A stretch of 64,000 nt of DNA from Nesterenkonia halotolerans (GTDB lineage Bacteria; Actinomycetota; Actinomycetes; Actinomycetales; Micrococcaceae). Both the position numbers and the translations under genes were made by a program. The stretch is taken from the NCBI RefSeq assembly GCF_014874065.1, contig NZ_JADBEE010000001.1, forward strand, positions 868,001 through 932,000. Reading direction: 5' to 3'. Numbering within the stretch: the first letter of the stretch is position 1; every line of letters starts with the position of its first letter. Below the pieces are notes generated by a model. It had not been told where the DNA came from and did not search any database. It saw only the letters and a program-made list of their open reading frames with translations. Shown here piece after piece: positions 18,407 to 27,205 of the stretch.

Positions 18407-20083
18407 CTCGACGACCACCGGGACGATCATCGGCTTGCGGCGCAGCTTGCGTGCCACCCAGGAGCCCATGGTGCGGCGCACGATCTGCTGCAGCTGATGC
18501 GTGGTGTGCTCCTTGTTGTCCTGGATCGCCTCGGTGAGCGCGCGGGAGATCTTCGGCTTGATGTCCTTGAAGACCTGGTCCTCCTCGGCCACGCCGCGGG
18601 CGTGGATGTCGGGCCCGGAGATGATCTTGCCGGTCTGCCGGTTGACCACCACGACCACGGAGATGAAGCCTTCTTCGCCCAGGACGCGGCGGTCCTTGAG
18701 GTCGGTGTCGGTGATCTCACCGATGGAGGAGCCGTCCACGTAGACGTAGCCGCACTCGACCTGGCCCACGATCTGGGCCACACCCTTGTGCAGGTCCACC
18801 ACGGTGCCGTCGTCGGCCATGATCACGCGGTCGCTGGGAACCCCGGTCTCCTCGGCGAGCTTGCCGTTGGCGATCAGGTGGCGAGTCTCGCCGTGGACCG
18901 GCATGACGTTCTTAGGCTTGACGATGTTGTAGCAGTAGAGCAGCTCACCGGCAGAGGCGTGTCCGGAGACGTGGACCTTTGCGGTGCCCTTGTGGATCAC
19001 ATCGGTGCCAAGCTTGAGCAGGCCATTGATCACGCGGAAGACTGCGTTCTCATTGCCCGGGATCAGCGAGGAGGCGAGGATGACGGTGTCGTCCTGACCC
19101 ACCTGGATGGGGTGATCGCCGTTGGCCATGCGGGAGAGCGCGGCCATGGGCTCGCCCTGGGAGCCGGTGGACATCAGGACCACCTCGGAGTCCGGGTAGT
19201 TGTCCACCTTCTTCATGTCCACGAGGATGCCCTCGGGGACGTCCAGGAAGCCGAGCTTGGAGGCGATGCCCATATTGCGCACCATGGAGCGGCCGACGAA
19301 GGCCACCTTGCGGTTATGCGCCTGAGCGGCGTTGAGCACCTGCTGCACGCGGTGGACGTGGGAGGAGAAGGACGCCACGATGATGCGGCGGCTCGAGTTG
19401 CCGAAGAGCTGGTCCAGGGTCGGACCGATCTCCTTCTCCGGGGTGGTGAACCCGGGGACATCGGCGTTGGTGGAGTCGGTGAGGAACAGGTCCACGCCCT
19501 CTTCGCCGAGCTTGGCGAAGTGGCGCAGGTCGGTGATCCGGCCGTCCATCGGGAGCTGGTCCATCTTGAAGTCACCGGTGTGCAGGACGGTGCCGGCCTC
19601 GGTGCGGATGAACACTGCCAGTGCGTCCGGGATGGAGTGGTTGACCGCGACGAACTCGCACTGGAAGGGACCGAAGTCCTCCACATCGCCCTCTTTGACC
19701 TCGAGCGTGTAGGGCTTGATCCGGTGCTCGGCCAGCTTGGCCTCGATGAAGGCCAGCGTCAGCGTGGAGCCGATCAGCGGGATGTCGGGCTTCTTGCGGA
19801 GCAGATAGGGCACGGCTCCGATGTGGTCCTCGTGGCCGTGGGTAAGGACCAGACCGACGACGTCGTCGAGTCGGTTCTCGATGTAGCTGAAGTCGGGAAG
19901 GATCAGGTCCACGCCGGGCTGCTCCTCTTCAGGGAAGAGGACGCCACAGTCGACGATCAGCAGCTTGCCGCCGATCTCGAAGACCGTCATGTTGCGCCCG
20001 ACCTCCCCCAGGCCGCCCAGGGCGACGGTGCGCAGAGTGCCGCGGCGTAATTTCGGTGGAGTGATGAGGCGCTGTGCTGCCAA
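18401..20083 (-). CDS. rnj: Ribonuclease J
   Basis: 560 aa metallo-beta-lactamase/beta-CASP nuclease. The metal-binding motif THGHEDHIGAVPYLL is near residue 84; VDCGVLFPEEEQPGVDLILPDF and the beta-CASP motifs (SGHAS, MPVHGETRHL) are present. RNase J has endo- and 5'-3' exonuclease activity in mRNA turnover and rRNA maturation. The start is TTG 20083 with GAGGAGG about 10 nt upstream. dapA lies upstream on the same strand, as is usual in actinobacteria. Confidence 0.95.
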   Translation of the reverse strand: MAAQRLITPPKLRRGTLRTVALGGLGEVGRNMTVFEIGGKLLIVDCGVLFPEEEQPGVDLILPDFSYIENRLDDVVGLVLTHGHEDHIGAVPYLLRKKPDIPLIGSTLTLAFIEAKLAEHRIKPYTLEVKEGDVEDFGPFQCEFVAVNHSIPDALAVFIRTEAGTVLHTGDFKMDQLPMDGRITDLRHFAKLGEEGVDLFLTDSTNADVPGFTTPEKEIGPTLDQLFGNSSRRIIVASFSSHVHRVQQVLNAAQAHNRKVAFVGRSMVRNMGIASKLGFLDVPEGILVDMKKVDNYPDSEVVLMSTGSQGEPMAALSRMANGDHPIQVGQDDTVILASSLIPGNENAVFRVINGLLKLGTDVIHKGTAKVHVSGHASAGELLYCYNIVKPKNVMPVHGETRHLIANGKLAEETGVPSDRVIMADDGTVVDLHKGVAQIVGQVECGYVYVDGSSIGEITDTDLKDRRVLGEEGFISVVVVVNRQTGKIISGPDIHARGVAEEDQVFKDIKPKISRALTEAIQDNKEHTTHQLQQIVRRTMGSWVARKLRRKPMIVPVVVET

Positions 20084-20178
20084 GGTGATGTTCCTCCTCT
20101 AGACGTCCCTGTCGGGGCGTCCGTTGTGTAGGTCGTTCATGGTCTGCTCCGTGGGCTCTCCGGGGTGCGGATGAGCTC

Positions 20179-21141
20179 TCAGAGCTGCCAGCCTGCCTCT
20201 CGCAGGTCGGCGATGATCAGTTGTTTCTCAAGTTCGTTGGCCTGCACGAGCGGCAGGCGGACGCCGGGCTGCATCCCGGTGCCGAGCCAGTTGAGCACCT
20301 GCTTGCAGGAGACTGCTCCCTGCACGCGGGTCATCATGGCGCGGATGACGGGTCCGAGCTCGCCGTGGGCGATGCGGGCCTCGCGCAGGTCATAGTTCAG
20401 CACCGCGTCGACCATCCGGCGGAAGGTCGGGGAGGCCACATGGGCGGTCACCGAGACGACGCCGGCGGCACCCATGGCCATCCAGGCGAGTACGTTCTGA
20501 TCATCACCGGAGTAGACCTCGAGGTCGGTCTTGGTCAGCACCTCGGTGGTGGCGGTGATGTCATTCTTCGCGTCTTTGAGCGACATGATGTGCGGGTGCT
20601 CGGAGAGCTTCAGGATGGTCTCGGTGGAGATCGGGATGCCGGTGCGGCCGGGGATGTCATAGATCATCAGCGGCAGGTCGGCGGCATTGGCCACGGCGGT
20701 GAAGTGCGCGAGCACACCGTCCTGGCTGGGCTTGTTGTAGTACGGGGTGACGACCAGCTGCCCGTCGGCTCCGGCCCGCTCGGCACGCTTGGCCATGAGC
20801 AGGTCGTGATCGGTGTGGTTCGTCGAGGTGCCGGCGATGACCTTGGCACGATCCCCGACGGCGGACTTGGCGGCCCGGACCAGGGATTCCTTCTCGTGGT
20901 CCTCCAGCGTGGAGGTCTCGCCGGTGGTCCCGGAGACCACCAGGGAGTCGTTTCCCTCATCGACGAGCTTGGCCGCGAGCGCCTCGAACGCGTCGAAATC
21001 GATCTTGTCATCCGGGGTGAAGGGGGTGACCATCGCCGTGATCAGATGCCCGAAATGCGGGTCGGTCTGATCCGGGTGCTGCACCTGTCCCTGGGTGAGA
21101 TGAGGATCGAATTCGTGTGTGGGCTCGTTGTCGCTTGCCAT
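20179..21141 (-). CDS. dapA: 4-hydroxy-tetrahydrodipicolinate synthase
   Basis: 320 aa class I aldolase that condenses pyruvate with aspartate semialdehyde in the DAP/lysine pathway. The catalytic lysine lies in MSLKDAKND, the tyrosine in TPYYNKPSQ, and the GTTGE loop (VSGTTGETSTL) is present. About 25 acidic residues precede the usual start. TAGGCT (21148-21153) ends 6 nt before the ATG, so it is probably leaderless. Confidence 0.95.
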   Translation of the reverse strand: MASDNEPTHEFDPHLTQGQVQHPDQTDPHFGHLITAMVTPFTPDDKIDFDAFEALAAKLVDEGNDSLVVSGTTGETSTLEDHEKESLVRAAKSAVGDRAKVIAGTSTNHTDHDLLMAKRAERAGADGQLVVTPYYNKPSQDGVLAHFTAVANAADLPLMIYDIPGRTGIPISTETILKLSEHPHIMSLKDAKNDITATTEVLTKTDLEVYSGDDQNVLAWMAMGAAGVVSVTAHVASPTFRRMVDAVLNYDLREARIAHGELGPVIRAMMTRVQGAVSCKQVLNWLGTGMQPGVRLPLVQANELEKQLIIADLREAGWQL

Positions 21142-21147
21142 AGGGCA

Positions 21148-21153
21148 AGCCTA
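21148..21153 (-). promoter_or_regulatory. -10 element (TAGGCT) of dapA
   Basis: TAGGCT on the minus strand ends 6 nt before the ATG. The identical hexamer with 6-nt spacing precedes dapB and the NUDIX gene. Confidence 0.55.
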
Positions 21154-21221
21154 CCGTGCCCCTGTGCCGCTCCCCCATCCCGCATTGTGCCGGGCTGACG
21201 CGTCCCGCGTTTTACCCTGCC

Positions 21222-21296
21222 GCGTTTTACCGGGCCGAACGTGTTCTACCCGAGGGACCGTCCGGTCGGTAGACCGCGCAGCGGGTGGTAAAACGC
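21222..21296. repeat. 75-bp intergenic palindromic repeat, copy A
   Basis: Exactly 75 bp. Outer inverted repeat GCGTTTTACC (21222-21231) / GGTAAAACGC (21287-21296); inner pair TCTACC / GGTAGACC. Four TACC/GGTA cores lie at element positions 7, 26, 47 and 67, roughly 20 bp apart. It lies between the divergent dapA and DUF418 genes. An extra left end GCGTTTTACC sits 15 bp upstream at 21207-21216, so this copy has a duplicated half. Confidence 0.85.
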
Positions 21297-21393
21297 CGCG
21301 GCCGCAGAAAGAATGCAGAGTCCAGCAAAGTTTTTTCAGGTTCCGCGTCAGGTGATCTCCGGCCGACGCCCAGGAGGCAGTAGCGTACGGTCT

Positions 21394-22608
21394 GTGATCA
21401 CAGCCGGCACCGCCTCCGCACGCACTCGTCGCATCTCGGGAGTCGACGCCGCCCGCGGCCTCGCTCTGCTGGGGATGATGACCGTCCATGTGCTTCCCAC
21501 CATCTCCGAGCCCGGTCACGAGGCCACCTGGGCGGGGCTGCTCTTCACCGGGCGACCCTCGGCCCTGTTCGCCCTGCTGGCCGGCGTCGGCCTGGCGCTG
21601 CTCAGCGGCGGCGCCGGACGCGCACACTCGAAGACGCAGCTCTCCGGGGACCGCAAGGCCATCGCCGTGCGGGCGCTGATCGTGGTGCTCATCGGGCTGC
21701 TGATCGCCTATCTGGACTCCGGCGTGGCGATCATCCTGGTCCACTACGGACTGCTGTTCCTGCTCGCGATCCCGTTCCTTCGTCTGGGCGCCGTCCCGCT
21801 GTTCGCTCTCGCGGGTTTCTGGGTGGCCGCCGCCCCGGTGGCGTACTGGTGGCTGCACAATGATCTGCGCAGCAGCCTCACCCAGTTCCCCGACACCTGG
21901 AGGCTGTGGCACTCCCCCTCGCTGACCGACCTCGCGGACCCCGGTCTGCTGGGCATGGATCTCGCGCTGACCGGGTACTACCCGCTGCTGATCTGGCCCG
22001 CGTACCTCTTCGCGGGCATGGCCATCGGCCGGTTGCAGCTGCAGCGCACGGGCACGGCGCTCAAGCTCGCGGGCACGGGCCTGGTCCTCGCGCTGATCAG
22101 CTATGGCGTCCACCTGTGGATGCTCTTCCAGTCCGAGTTCATCAGCGAGCTGGCGGGCCGCTACGGCTGGTCCACCGCCGAGCTGCGCGCCGAGCTGCTG
22201 GCCGGCACCTATCAGGTTCCACTGGTGACCGAGAACGCCTGGTTCCTGCTCGCCACCCCGCATCAGGGCTCCACGATGGACCTGATCCATACCTTGGGGA
22301 CCTCGATGCTGGTGCTCGGGGTGTGTCTGCTGATCGCGGAGAAGCTGCGCTGGGTGCTGGCTCCGCTGATCGGCGCCGGGGCGATGCCACTGACGCTGTA
22401 TGTGGCTCACCTCGTGGTGCTGCATTACTGGAACGGGGCTCAGGTGCCGGAGTTCATGACCTTCCTGGCCCAGTATTCCGCCACGCAGATGATCACGATC
22501 CTGATCCTGGGCGCACTGGCGGCGGGTCTGCTGCGGTTCCTGCTGCGCCGACGCGGCCCGTTGGAGGCCCTCACGCACGCGGCAGGCAACGCCGTCGCCC
22601 GCCGCTGA
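21394..22608 (+). CDS. DUF418-family multi-pass membrane protein
   Basis: 404 aa from GTG 21394. The N-terminus RRISGVDAARGLALLGMM and the C-terminal DUF418 region (GAMPLTLYVAHLVVL) mark a heparan-alpha-glucosaminide acetyltransferase-like/DUF418 membrane protein with about 10 hydrophobic segments. Substrate unknown. The start is favoured by TAGCGT at 21381-21386, 7 nt before the GTG; an in-frame ATG at 21313 would run through most of the upstream region. The flanking gaps both contain the 75-bp repeat. Confidence 0.8.
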   Translation: MITAGTASARTRRISGVDAARGLALLGMMTVHVLPTISEPGHEATWAGLLFTGRPSALFALLAGVGLALLSGGAGRAHSKTQLSGDRKAIAVRALIVVLIGLLIAYLDSGVAIILVHYGLLFLLAIPFLRLGAVPLFALAGFWVAAAPVAYWWLHNDLRSSLTQFPDTWRLWHSPSLTDLADPGLLGMDLALTGYYPLLIWPAYLFAGMAIGRLQLQRTGTALKLAGTGLVLALISYGVHLWMLFQSEFISELAGRYGWSTAELRAELLAGTYQVPLVTENAWFLLATPHQGSTMDLIHTLGTSMLVLGVCLLIAEKLRWVLAPLIGAGAMPLTLYVAHLVVLHYWNGAQVPEFMTFLAQYSATQMITILILGALAAGLLRFLLRRRGPLEALTHAAGNAVARR

Positions 22609-22639
22609 AGTCCCCGCCCCGCCGCTCTCCCGCGCTCCC

Positions 22640-22714
22640 GCGTTTTACCCGGCCCTCCGTGGAATACCTTCCCGACGGTGTGCCCGGTAGACCACGGACG
22701 CGGGGGTAAAACGC
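22640..22714. repeat. 75-bp intergenic palindromic repeat, copy B
   Basis: Exactly 75 bp, GCGTTTTACC at 22640 and GGTAAAACGC at 22714. Inner elements are AATACC and GGTAGACC; the left inner half is the most diverged. It lies between the convergent DUF418 and galK 3' ends, so this copy could act as a terminator, unlike copies A and C. Confidence 0.85.
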
Positions 22715-22729
22715 TTGGGAGGGACCGGA

Positions 22730-23911
22730 TCAGCTGAGTCGGTGGGCGCCGGCCGAGGGCTGGGCGAGGAACCCGGTGGGCTCGGTGTAGCCGCGCTGGC
22801 GGGCATTCTCCTGCACGGCACCGAGCAGCCCGTCGAAGGAATCGGCATCGATCAGCGCGATCACGCACCCGCCGAAGCCTCCACCCACCTGTCGGGCACC
22901 GAGCGCAGGCTGTGCCCCATGATCCTGGTGCGGGGACATCAGCGTCTCGACCAGCGTGTCGGTCTCCGGGACCGTGATCTCGAAGTCATCGCGCTGCGAG
23001 GCATGGGAGGCACTGAGGATCTCACCGAGCTCGGCGTAGGCGCCGATGCTCAGCGCCTCCTTGGCGGCGAGCACACGGGTGTTCTCGGTGAGCACGTGGC
23101 GGACCCGTCGCAGAATGACCGGGTCCTCAAGCCGAGCGGCCAGGTCCTCAGGGGCGACGCCGTCGTCGTTGAGTTCGCGGAGGCTCTCGAGACCCAGCTG
23201 CCGGGCTCCGGTCTCGCACTGGGCGCGCCGGGCGGCGTACTCGCCGTCGACCAGTCGGTGTTCGGCCAGGGAGTCGATGACCAGCAGCGCGAGCCCGTCC
23301 TGCGCCAGCGTGAAGGGGACGTGTTCGATCGCCATGCTCCGGGTGTCCAGCAGCAGCGCGCGCTCGGCCTGCGCGGCGATGGACGCCATCTGATCCATGA
23401 TCCCGCAGGGCATTCCGACGAAGTCGTTCTCTGCGTGCTGGGCCAGCTGAGCCAGTTCAGCGTGGGAGAGTTCGACGCCGGCCAGTTCGGTCGCTGCCAG
23501 GCCGACGGAGCATTCCAGGGCGGCCGAGGACGACAGCCCCGCCCCGATCGGAACATCCGAATCGATGAGCAGATCCAGGCCCGGCAGCAGGTGCCCGGCC
23601 TGCTCGAGCGACCACAGCATCCCCGCGGCATAGGCGGCCCAGCCCTCGACGACGCCGGGGGCCAGCCCGTCCAGACTGAACTCGGCGGTCTCGCCGTTGA
23701 GCAGGGACCGCACATGGACGATCCGGTCGCTGCGGGGGGCGGCGGCGACCCGGCTGGTCTGCGGCAGCGCGAAGGGCAGCACGAAGCCGCCGTTGTAGTC
23801 GGTGTGCTCCCCGATCAGGTTCACCCGTCCGGGGGCCGCCCAGATCCCTGCGCTGTCCCGGCCGAAAGCCTCCTGGAAGGCGTCTGCGAGCGCGAGCTGT
23901 GCGGCACTCAT
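22730..23911 (-). CDS. galK: Galactokinase
   Basis: 393 aa GHMP kinase that phosphorylates galactose to galactose-1-phosphate. The galactokinase signature GRVNLIGEHTDYNGG is near residue 28 and the ATP-binding motif PIGAGLSSSAALE near residue 125; the C-terminal motif GGGFGGCVIAL is present. Last gene of deoR-galT-galE-galK; its ATG overlaps the galE stop by 4 bp. Confidence 0.96.
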   Translation of the reverse strand: MSAAQLALADAFQEAFGRDSAGIWAAPGRVNLIGEHTDYNGGFVLPFALPQTSRVAAAPRSDRIVHVRSLLNGETAEFSLDGLAPGVVEGWAAYAAGMLWSLEQAGHLLPGLDLLIDSDVPIGAGLSSSAALECSVGLAATELAGVELSHAELAQLAQHAENDFVGMPCGIMDQMASIAAQAERALLLDTRSMAIEHVPFTLAQDGLALLVIDSLAEHRLVDGEYAARRAQCETGARQLGLESLRELNDDGVAPEDLAARLEDPVILRRVRHVLTENTRVLAAKEALSIGAYAELGEILSASHASQRDDFEITVPETDTLVETLMSPHQDHGAQPALGARQVGGGFGGCVIALIDADSFDGLLGAVQENARQRGYTEPTGFLAQPSAGAHRLS

Positions 23912-24927
23912 GCGAGGCCTCCGGCGGAGGTGGGGGCGGTGGGCGTCGCGGTGCCCGAGCTCGCGGCGTCGGGGCTAGCGGTGTCCGAGCCCAGCGCGGT
24001 CCACGCGTCGGAGACCATCTGGCGGATGTCTCGGGTGGGCTGCCAGCCGAGGTCGTCCAGGGCGCGCTGCCCCGAGGCCACGAGCACGGCGGGGTCTCCT
24101 GCGCGGCGGGGCTCCTCCACGGCGGGGACCTCGCGTCCGGTGACCTCGCGGACGGCGTCGATGACCTGGCGCACCGAGGTGCCGGTGCCGGTGCCCAGGT
24201 TGTAGATCTCGTGGGTGCCGGGCACGGCGGCCTTCAGGGCGCGCAGGTGCGCCTCGGCGAGGTCGCGGACGTGGATGTAGTCCCGCACCGCTGTGCCGTC
24301 CTCGGTGGGGTAATCGGTGCCGAAGATGCTCGCGCTCTCCTTCTCCCCCGCGGCGACCTTCAGCAGGTTCGGGATCAGGTGGGTCTCCGGGTCGTGACGC
24401 TCGCGCAGCTCCCCGGAGGCGCCGGCGACGTTGAAGTAGCGCAGGCTGATGGCTGCCAGGCCGTGGGCGTGTGCCTCGGCGGTGAGCATGTGATCGATCG
24501 CGAGCTTCGAGGCGCCGTAGGGGTTGGTCGGCATGGTCTGATCGGTCTCGGCGATGCTGGCGCCGGCGGGCTCCCCGTAGACGGCCGCCGTGGAGGAGAA
24601 CACGAGGCGGGGCACCCCTGCCTCGCGCATCGCATCGAGCAGGGCGAGGGTGGCGACAATGTTGCCGTGCCAGTATCGCTCCGGGTGGGAGACCGATTCC
24701 CCGACCAGCGAGCGCGCGGCGAGGTGGACCACTCCGTCGAAGCTGGAGTCCAGGATGCGTCCGACCTGGAGGAGATCAGCCTCATGCCAGATCGCTCCGC
24801 CGAGGATGGAGTCGGCGTGGCCGGTGCTCAGGTTGTCCAGCACCTCCACGGTGTGGCCTTCGGCGAGCAGCTGCTGCACCACCACAGATCCGATGTATCC
24901 GGCGCCCCCGGTGACCAGCAGCTTCAT
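23908..24927 (-). CDS. galE: UDP-glucose 4-epimerase
   Basis: 339 aa extended short-chain dehydrogenase. NAD-binding GGAGYIGS is at residues 7-14, the catalytic YGASK (YxxxK) near residue 150, with SSTAAVYGEP before it. It interconverts UDP-glucose and UDP-galactose. It overlaps galT and galK by 4 bp each. The C-terminus carries a short Ala/Ser/Thr/Pro-rich tail of about 25 residues. Confidence 0.95.
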   Translation of the reverse strand: MKLLVTGGAGYIGSVVVQQLLAEGHTVEVLDNLSTGHADSILGGAIWHEADLLQVGRILDSSFDGVVHLAARSLVGESVSHPERYWHGNIVATLALLDAMREAGVPRLVFSSTAAVYGEPAGASIAETDQTMPTNPYGASKLAIDHMLTAEAHAHGLAAISLRYFNVAGASGELRERHDPETHLIPNLLKVAAGEKESASIFGTDYPTEDGTAVRDYIHVRDLAEAHLRALKAAVPGTHEIYNLGTGTGTSVRQVIDAVREVTGREVPAVEEPRRAGDPAVLVASGQRALDDLGWQPTRDIRQMVSDAWTALGSDTASPDAASSGTATPTAPTSAGGLA

Positions 24928-26180
24928 CGTGTCTCCTCTGTATGTGGTTCAGCATCTGTCGGTGGTTCAGCGTCTATCGGTGGTTCAGCGTCTGTCGATG
25001 GTTCAGCAGAATCCGCGCCGGCGGCGTCAGCGTCGGCAGACCCCGCGCCCAGGTCCACCAGCCGGCGGGCCATGTCCTCGGGTGCGATGTCATTGATGAA
25101 GACCCCCATGCCGGATTCGGAGCCGGCCAGGAACTTCAGCTTATTCTCCGCACGCCGGATGGAGAACAGCTGCAGGTGCAGCCGCATCAGTCCGGGTTCC
25201 GCGGAGGCCGGGGCCTGCTGCCAGCCGGAGATATACGGCAGCGGGCCGTCGAAGAGCTGGTCGCCGCGCTGGAGCAAGTCCAGGTAGAGCGCGGCGAAGT
25301 CATCCCGCTCGGCGCCGGTGAGCTCCGGGAGCCGCTCCACGGCGCGGTGCGGGTAGATGTGCAGCTCCACCGGCCAGCGCGCCCACGCGGGGATGAACGC
25401 GGTCCAATGCTCGGTGCGCGCCACGATCCGCCGGCCGTCCGAGACCTCCGCGGCCAGGATGTCGGCGAAGAGATCTGCACCCCGGCGCTCGCGATAGTCC
25501 GCGGCGGATTCCAGCAGGGTCCGGGTGCGCGGGGTGATGAACGGGTAGCCATAGATCTGCCCATGCGGATGATGCAGGGTCACGCCGATCTCTTCGCCGC
25601 GATTCTCGAAGCAGTAGACCTGCTCGACTCCAGGTTCGGCGAGCATCGCTTCCGAGCGGTCTGCCCAGGCGTCCACCACGGTGCGCATCCGCTCGGCGCT
25701 GACCTGGGCCAGCTGCGAGGTGTGGTCATCGGTGAAGCACACCACCTCACACCGGCCCGAGCCGTGCTGGCGGATTCCTGCGGACTCGGCGGCCGCCGTC
25801 GTCGTGCTCAGGAAGTCACCGGGGACCGGGACGTCTCCCCGGAAGGAGGGGAAGCGGTTCTCGAAGACGACGACGTCGTACTCGGCCTGTGGGACCTCGC
25901 TGGCGCGGTCTTCGGTGGTGGGGCAGAGCGGACATTGATCGGAAGAGGGCAGGTGGGTGCGGTGCTGGCGGGCCGCGGCGATGGCCACCCATTCGCGCAG
26001 CAGCGGGTCATAGCGCATCTCATTGCCACCCTCGGGCCGGGTGATCTCCCGGCGATCCTGGACGGTCCGGGTGCGCGGCGCATCGTCGAAGAAGATGATC
26101 TCGCGGCCATCGGCGAGCTGCGCACGGGACTTGTGCGCCCGCCGGTGCTGGGTTTCGGGGGCCTCGTGGGCGGTGGTCAT
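24924..26180 (-). CDS. galT: Galactose-1-phosphate uridylyltransferase
   Basis: 418 aa from ATG 26180 (GGAG 6 nt upstream). The active-site HPHGQ lies in LHHPHGQIYGYPF; zinc-site cysteines appear in CPLCPTTED. It exchanges UMP between UDP-glucose and galactose-1-phosphate. The C-terminal ~45 residues are an acidic tail with a six-residue period (DAEPPT-like) encoded by 18-bp tandem repeats at 24944-25015. Its ATG overlaps the deoR stop by 1 bp. Confidence 0.95.
   Translation of the reverse strand: MTTAHEAPETQHRRAHKSRAQLADGREIIFFDDAPRTRTVQDRREITRPEGGNEMRYDPLLREWVAIAAARQHRTHLPSSDQCPLCPTTEDRASEVPQAEYDVVVFENRFPSFRGDVPVPGDFLSTTTAAAESAGIRQHGSGRCEVVCFTDDHTSQLAQVSAERMRTVVDAWADRSEAMLAEPGVEQVYCFENRGEEIGVTLHHPHGQIYGYPFITPRTRTLLESAADYRERRGADLFADILAAEVSDGRRIVARTEHWTAFIPAWARWPVELHIYPHRAVERLPELTGAERDDFAALYLDLLQRGDQLFDGPLPYISGWQQAPASAEPGLMRLHLQLFSIRRAENKLKFLAGSESGMGVFINDIAPEDMARRLVDLGAGSADADAAGADSAEPSTDAEPPIDAEPPTDAEPHTEETR
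24944..25015. repeat. Four 18-bp tandem repeats in the 3' end of galT
   Basis: Units GTGGTTCAGCATCTGTCG-like start at 24944, 24962, 24980 and 24998. The first three differ at only 1-2 positions; the fourth is diverged. The 18-bp length keeps the reading frame, so copy-number change would only lengthen or shorten the acidic tail. Confidence 0.85.
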
Positions 26181-27028
26181 CAGGATCTCCTGGTCTCGGT
26201 GGTCTCGGCGAGGGTCAGCATCAGCTGTTCGCGCAGCTCTGCGGCGGCCGGGTCCGGGAGCCCGGTGTCGCTGATCAGCGTGTCGATCTGCGCGATCCGG
26301 GCGAAGGTGCCCAGGGCCGTGGCGCCCCATTTGGTGTGATCGGCCAGCACGACGGCGCGCGCCCCGGACTGCAGCAGGGTGCGATTGGTCTCGGCCTCCT
26401 CGAGGTTCGGCGTGGTGAACCCTGCGGCGGAGGAGAAGCCGTGGGTGCCGAGGAAGACCAGGTCCAGGTGCAGGGAGCGCAGCGCCTGATTCGCGATCGG
26501 GCCGACGAGCGCGTCGGAAGGAGTGCGCACCCCGCCGGTGAGGATCACCCTCGGGTCTGCCGCGTCCCGTGTCTGCCCAGCGGTATGGGCGTCAGTGTGA
26601 GCGTCGGCGGCGCGGTGGAAGATCGCGGCGATCCGTGGTGAGTTGGTGACCACGGTGAGCTCAGGGACGGTGAGCAGGTGATGGGCCAGGGCCCAGGTGG
26701 TGGTACCGGCCGAGAGCCCGACGGACATTCCCGGGGCGAGGAGCTCTGCCGCGGCGGCCGCGATGGCCTGCTTCTCCGGGAGCATCTGGGCGGATTTGGC
26801 CTCGAAGCCGGGCTCCTCCGTGCGACGAGCCACCGCAGCGGCGTCTGCTGCGGGAGCCACCGCACCCCCGTGGACTTTCGCGATGAGCCCCGCCTCGGCG
26901 AGGTTCTCGAGATCGCGGCGGATGGTCATATCGGAGACCTCGAAGCGCGCGGCCAGCTCCGAGACGCTGACCCCACCGGCCGATTCCAGCAGAGCGACGA
27001 TCCCAGCGCGGCGCTGAGCTGCAAGCAT
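26180..27028 (-). CDS. DeoR-family transcriptional regulator of the gal operon
   Basis: 282 aa. The N-terminal HTH (AALLESAGGVSVSELAARFEVSDMTIRRDLENLAEAG) is the DeoR signature, and the C-terminal DeoRC sugar-phosphate-sensing domain follows (VGLSAGTTTWALAHHL, LGTHGFSSAAGFTTPN). It heads the gal operon, so repression relieved by a galactose-derived sugar phosphate is the natural inference. GAGGAGG precedes the ATG. Three 10-bp direct repeats upstream (27061-27090) are a candidate operator. Confidence 0.9.
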   Translation of the reverse strand: MLAAQRRAGIVALLESAGGVSVSELAARFEVSDMTIRRDLENLAEAGLIAKVHGGAVAPAADAAAVARRTEEPGFEAKSAQMLPEKQAIAAAAAELLAPGMSVGLSAGTTTWALAHHLLTVPELTVVTNSPRIAAIFHRAADAHTDAHTAGQTRDAADPRVILTGGVRTPSDALVGPIANQALRSLHLDLVFLGTHGFSSAAGFTTPNLEEAETNRTLLQSGARAVVLADHTKWGATALGTFARIAQIDTLISDTGLPDPAAAELREQLMLTLAETTETRRS

Positions 27029-27060
27029 GGGACCTCCTCAAGACACGTGAACCCGACGAT

Positions 27061-27090
27061 CACATTCAAACACAAGTGAACACTTTCCAA
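27061..27090. promoter_or_regulatory. Three helically phased 10-bp repeats, candidate DeoR operator
   Basis: CACATTCAAA, CACAAGTGAA and CACTTTCCAA follow each other without gaps (pattern CAC-N5-AA), 33-62 bp before the deoR start. DeoR-family operators are often direct repeats spaced by one helical turn. The region is AT-richer than its surroundings. Confidence 0.55.
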
Positions 27091-27102
27091 CAGACCCTCC
27101 TG

Positions 27103-27177
27103 CCGTTTTACCCCACCTTCCGTGGTCTACCGGCCCCACCGTGTGCCCGGTAAACCAAGCCCCGCCGGGTAAAACGC
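27103..27177. repeat. 75-bp intergenic palindromic repeat, copy C
   Basis: Exactly 75 bp, CCGTTTTACC at 27103 and GGTAAAACGC at 27177, with inner GGTCTACC and GGTAAACC. It shares CCGTGG and GTGTGCCCGGTA with copy B. It lies between divergent deoR and dapB and ends 17 bp before the dapB -10 element. Confidence 0.85.
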
Positions 27178-27193
27178 TGGGTGGGGTGAGCGT

Positions 27194-27199
27194 TAGGCT
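27194..27199 (+). promoter_or_regulatory. -10 element (TAGGCT) of dapB
   Basis: TAGGCT ends 6 nt before the ATG at 27206; no Shine-Dalgarno sequence is visible, so a leaderless dapB mRNA is likely. Confidence 0.55.
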
Positions 27200-27205
27200 G
27201 GGTTC

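Noticed and set aside
18326..20050. 574-codon open frame opposite the RNase J gene
   Set aside because: Shadow frame of a conserved gene; same compositional bias as the other antisense frames.
24944..25015. 18-bp repeats considered as a possible CRISPR or binding array
   Set aside because: They are contiguous, in frame and lie inside galT, encoding a periodic acidic tail.
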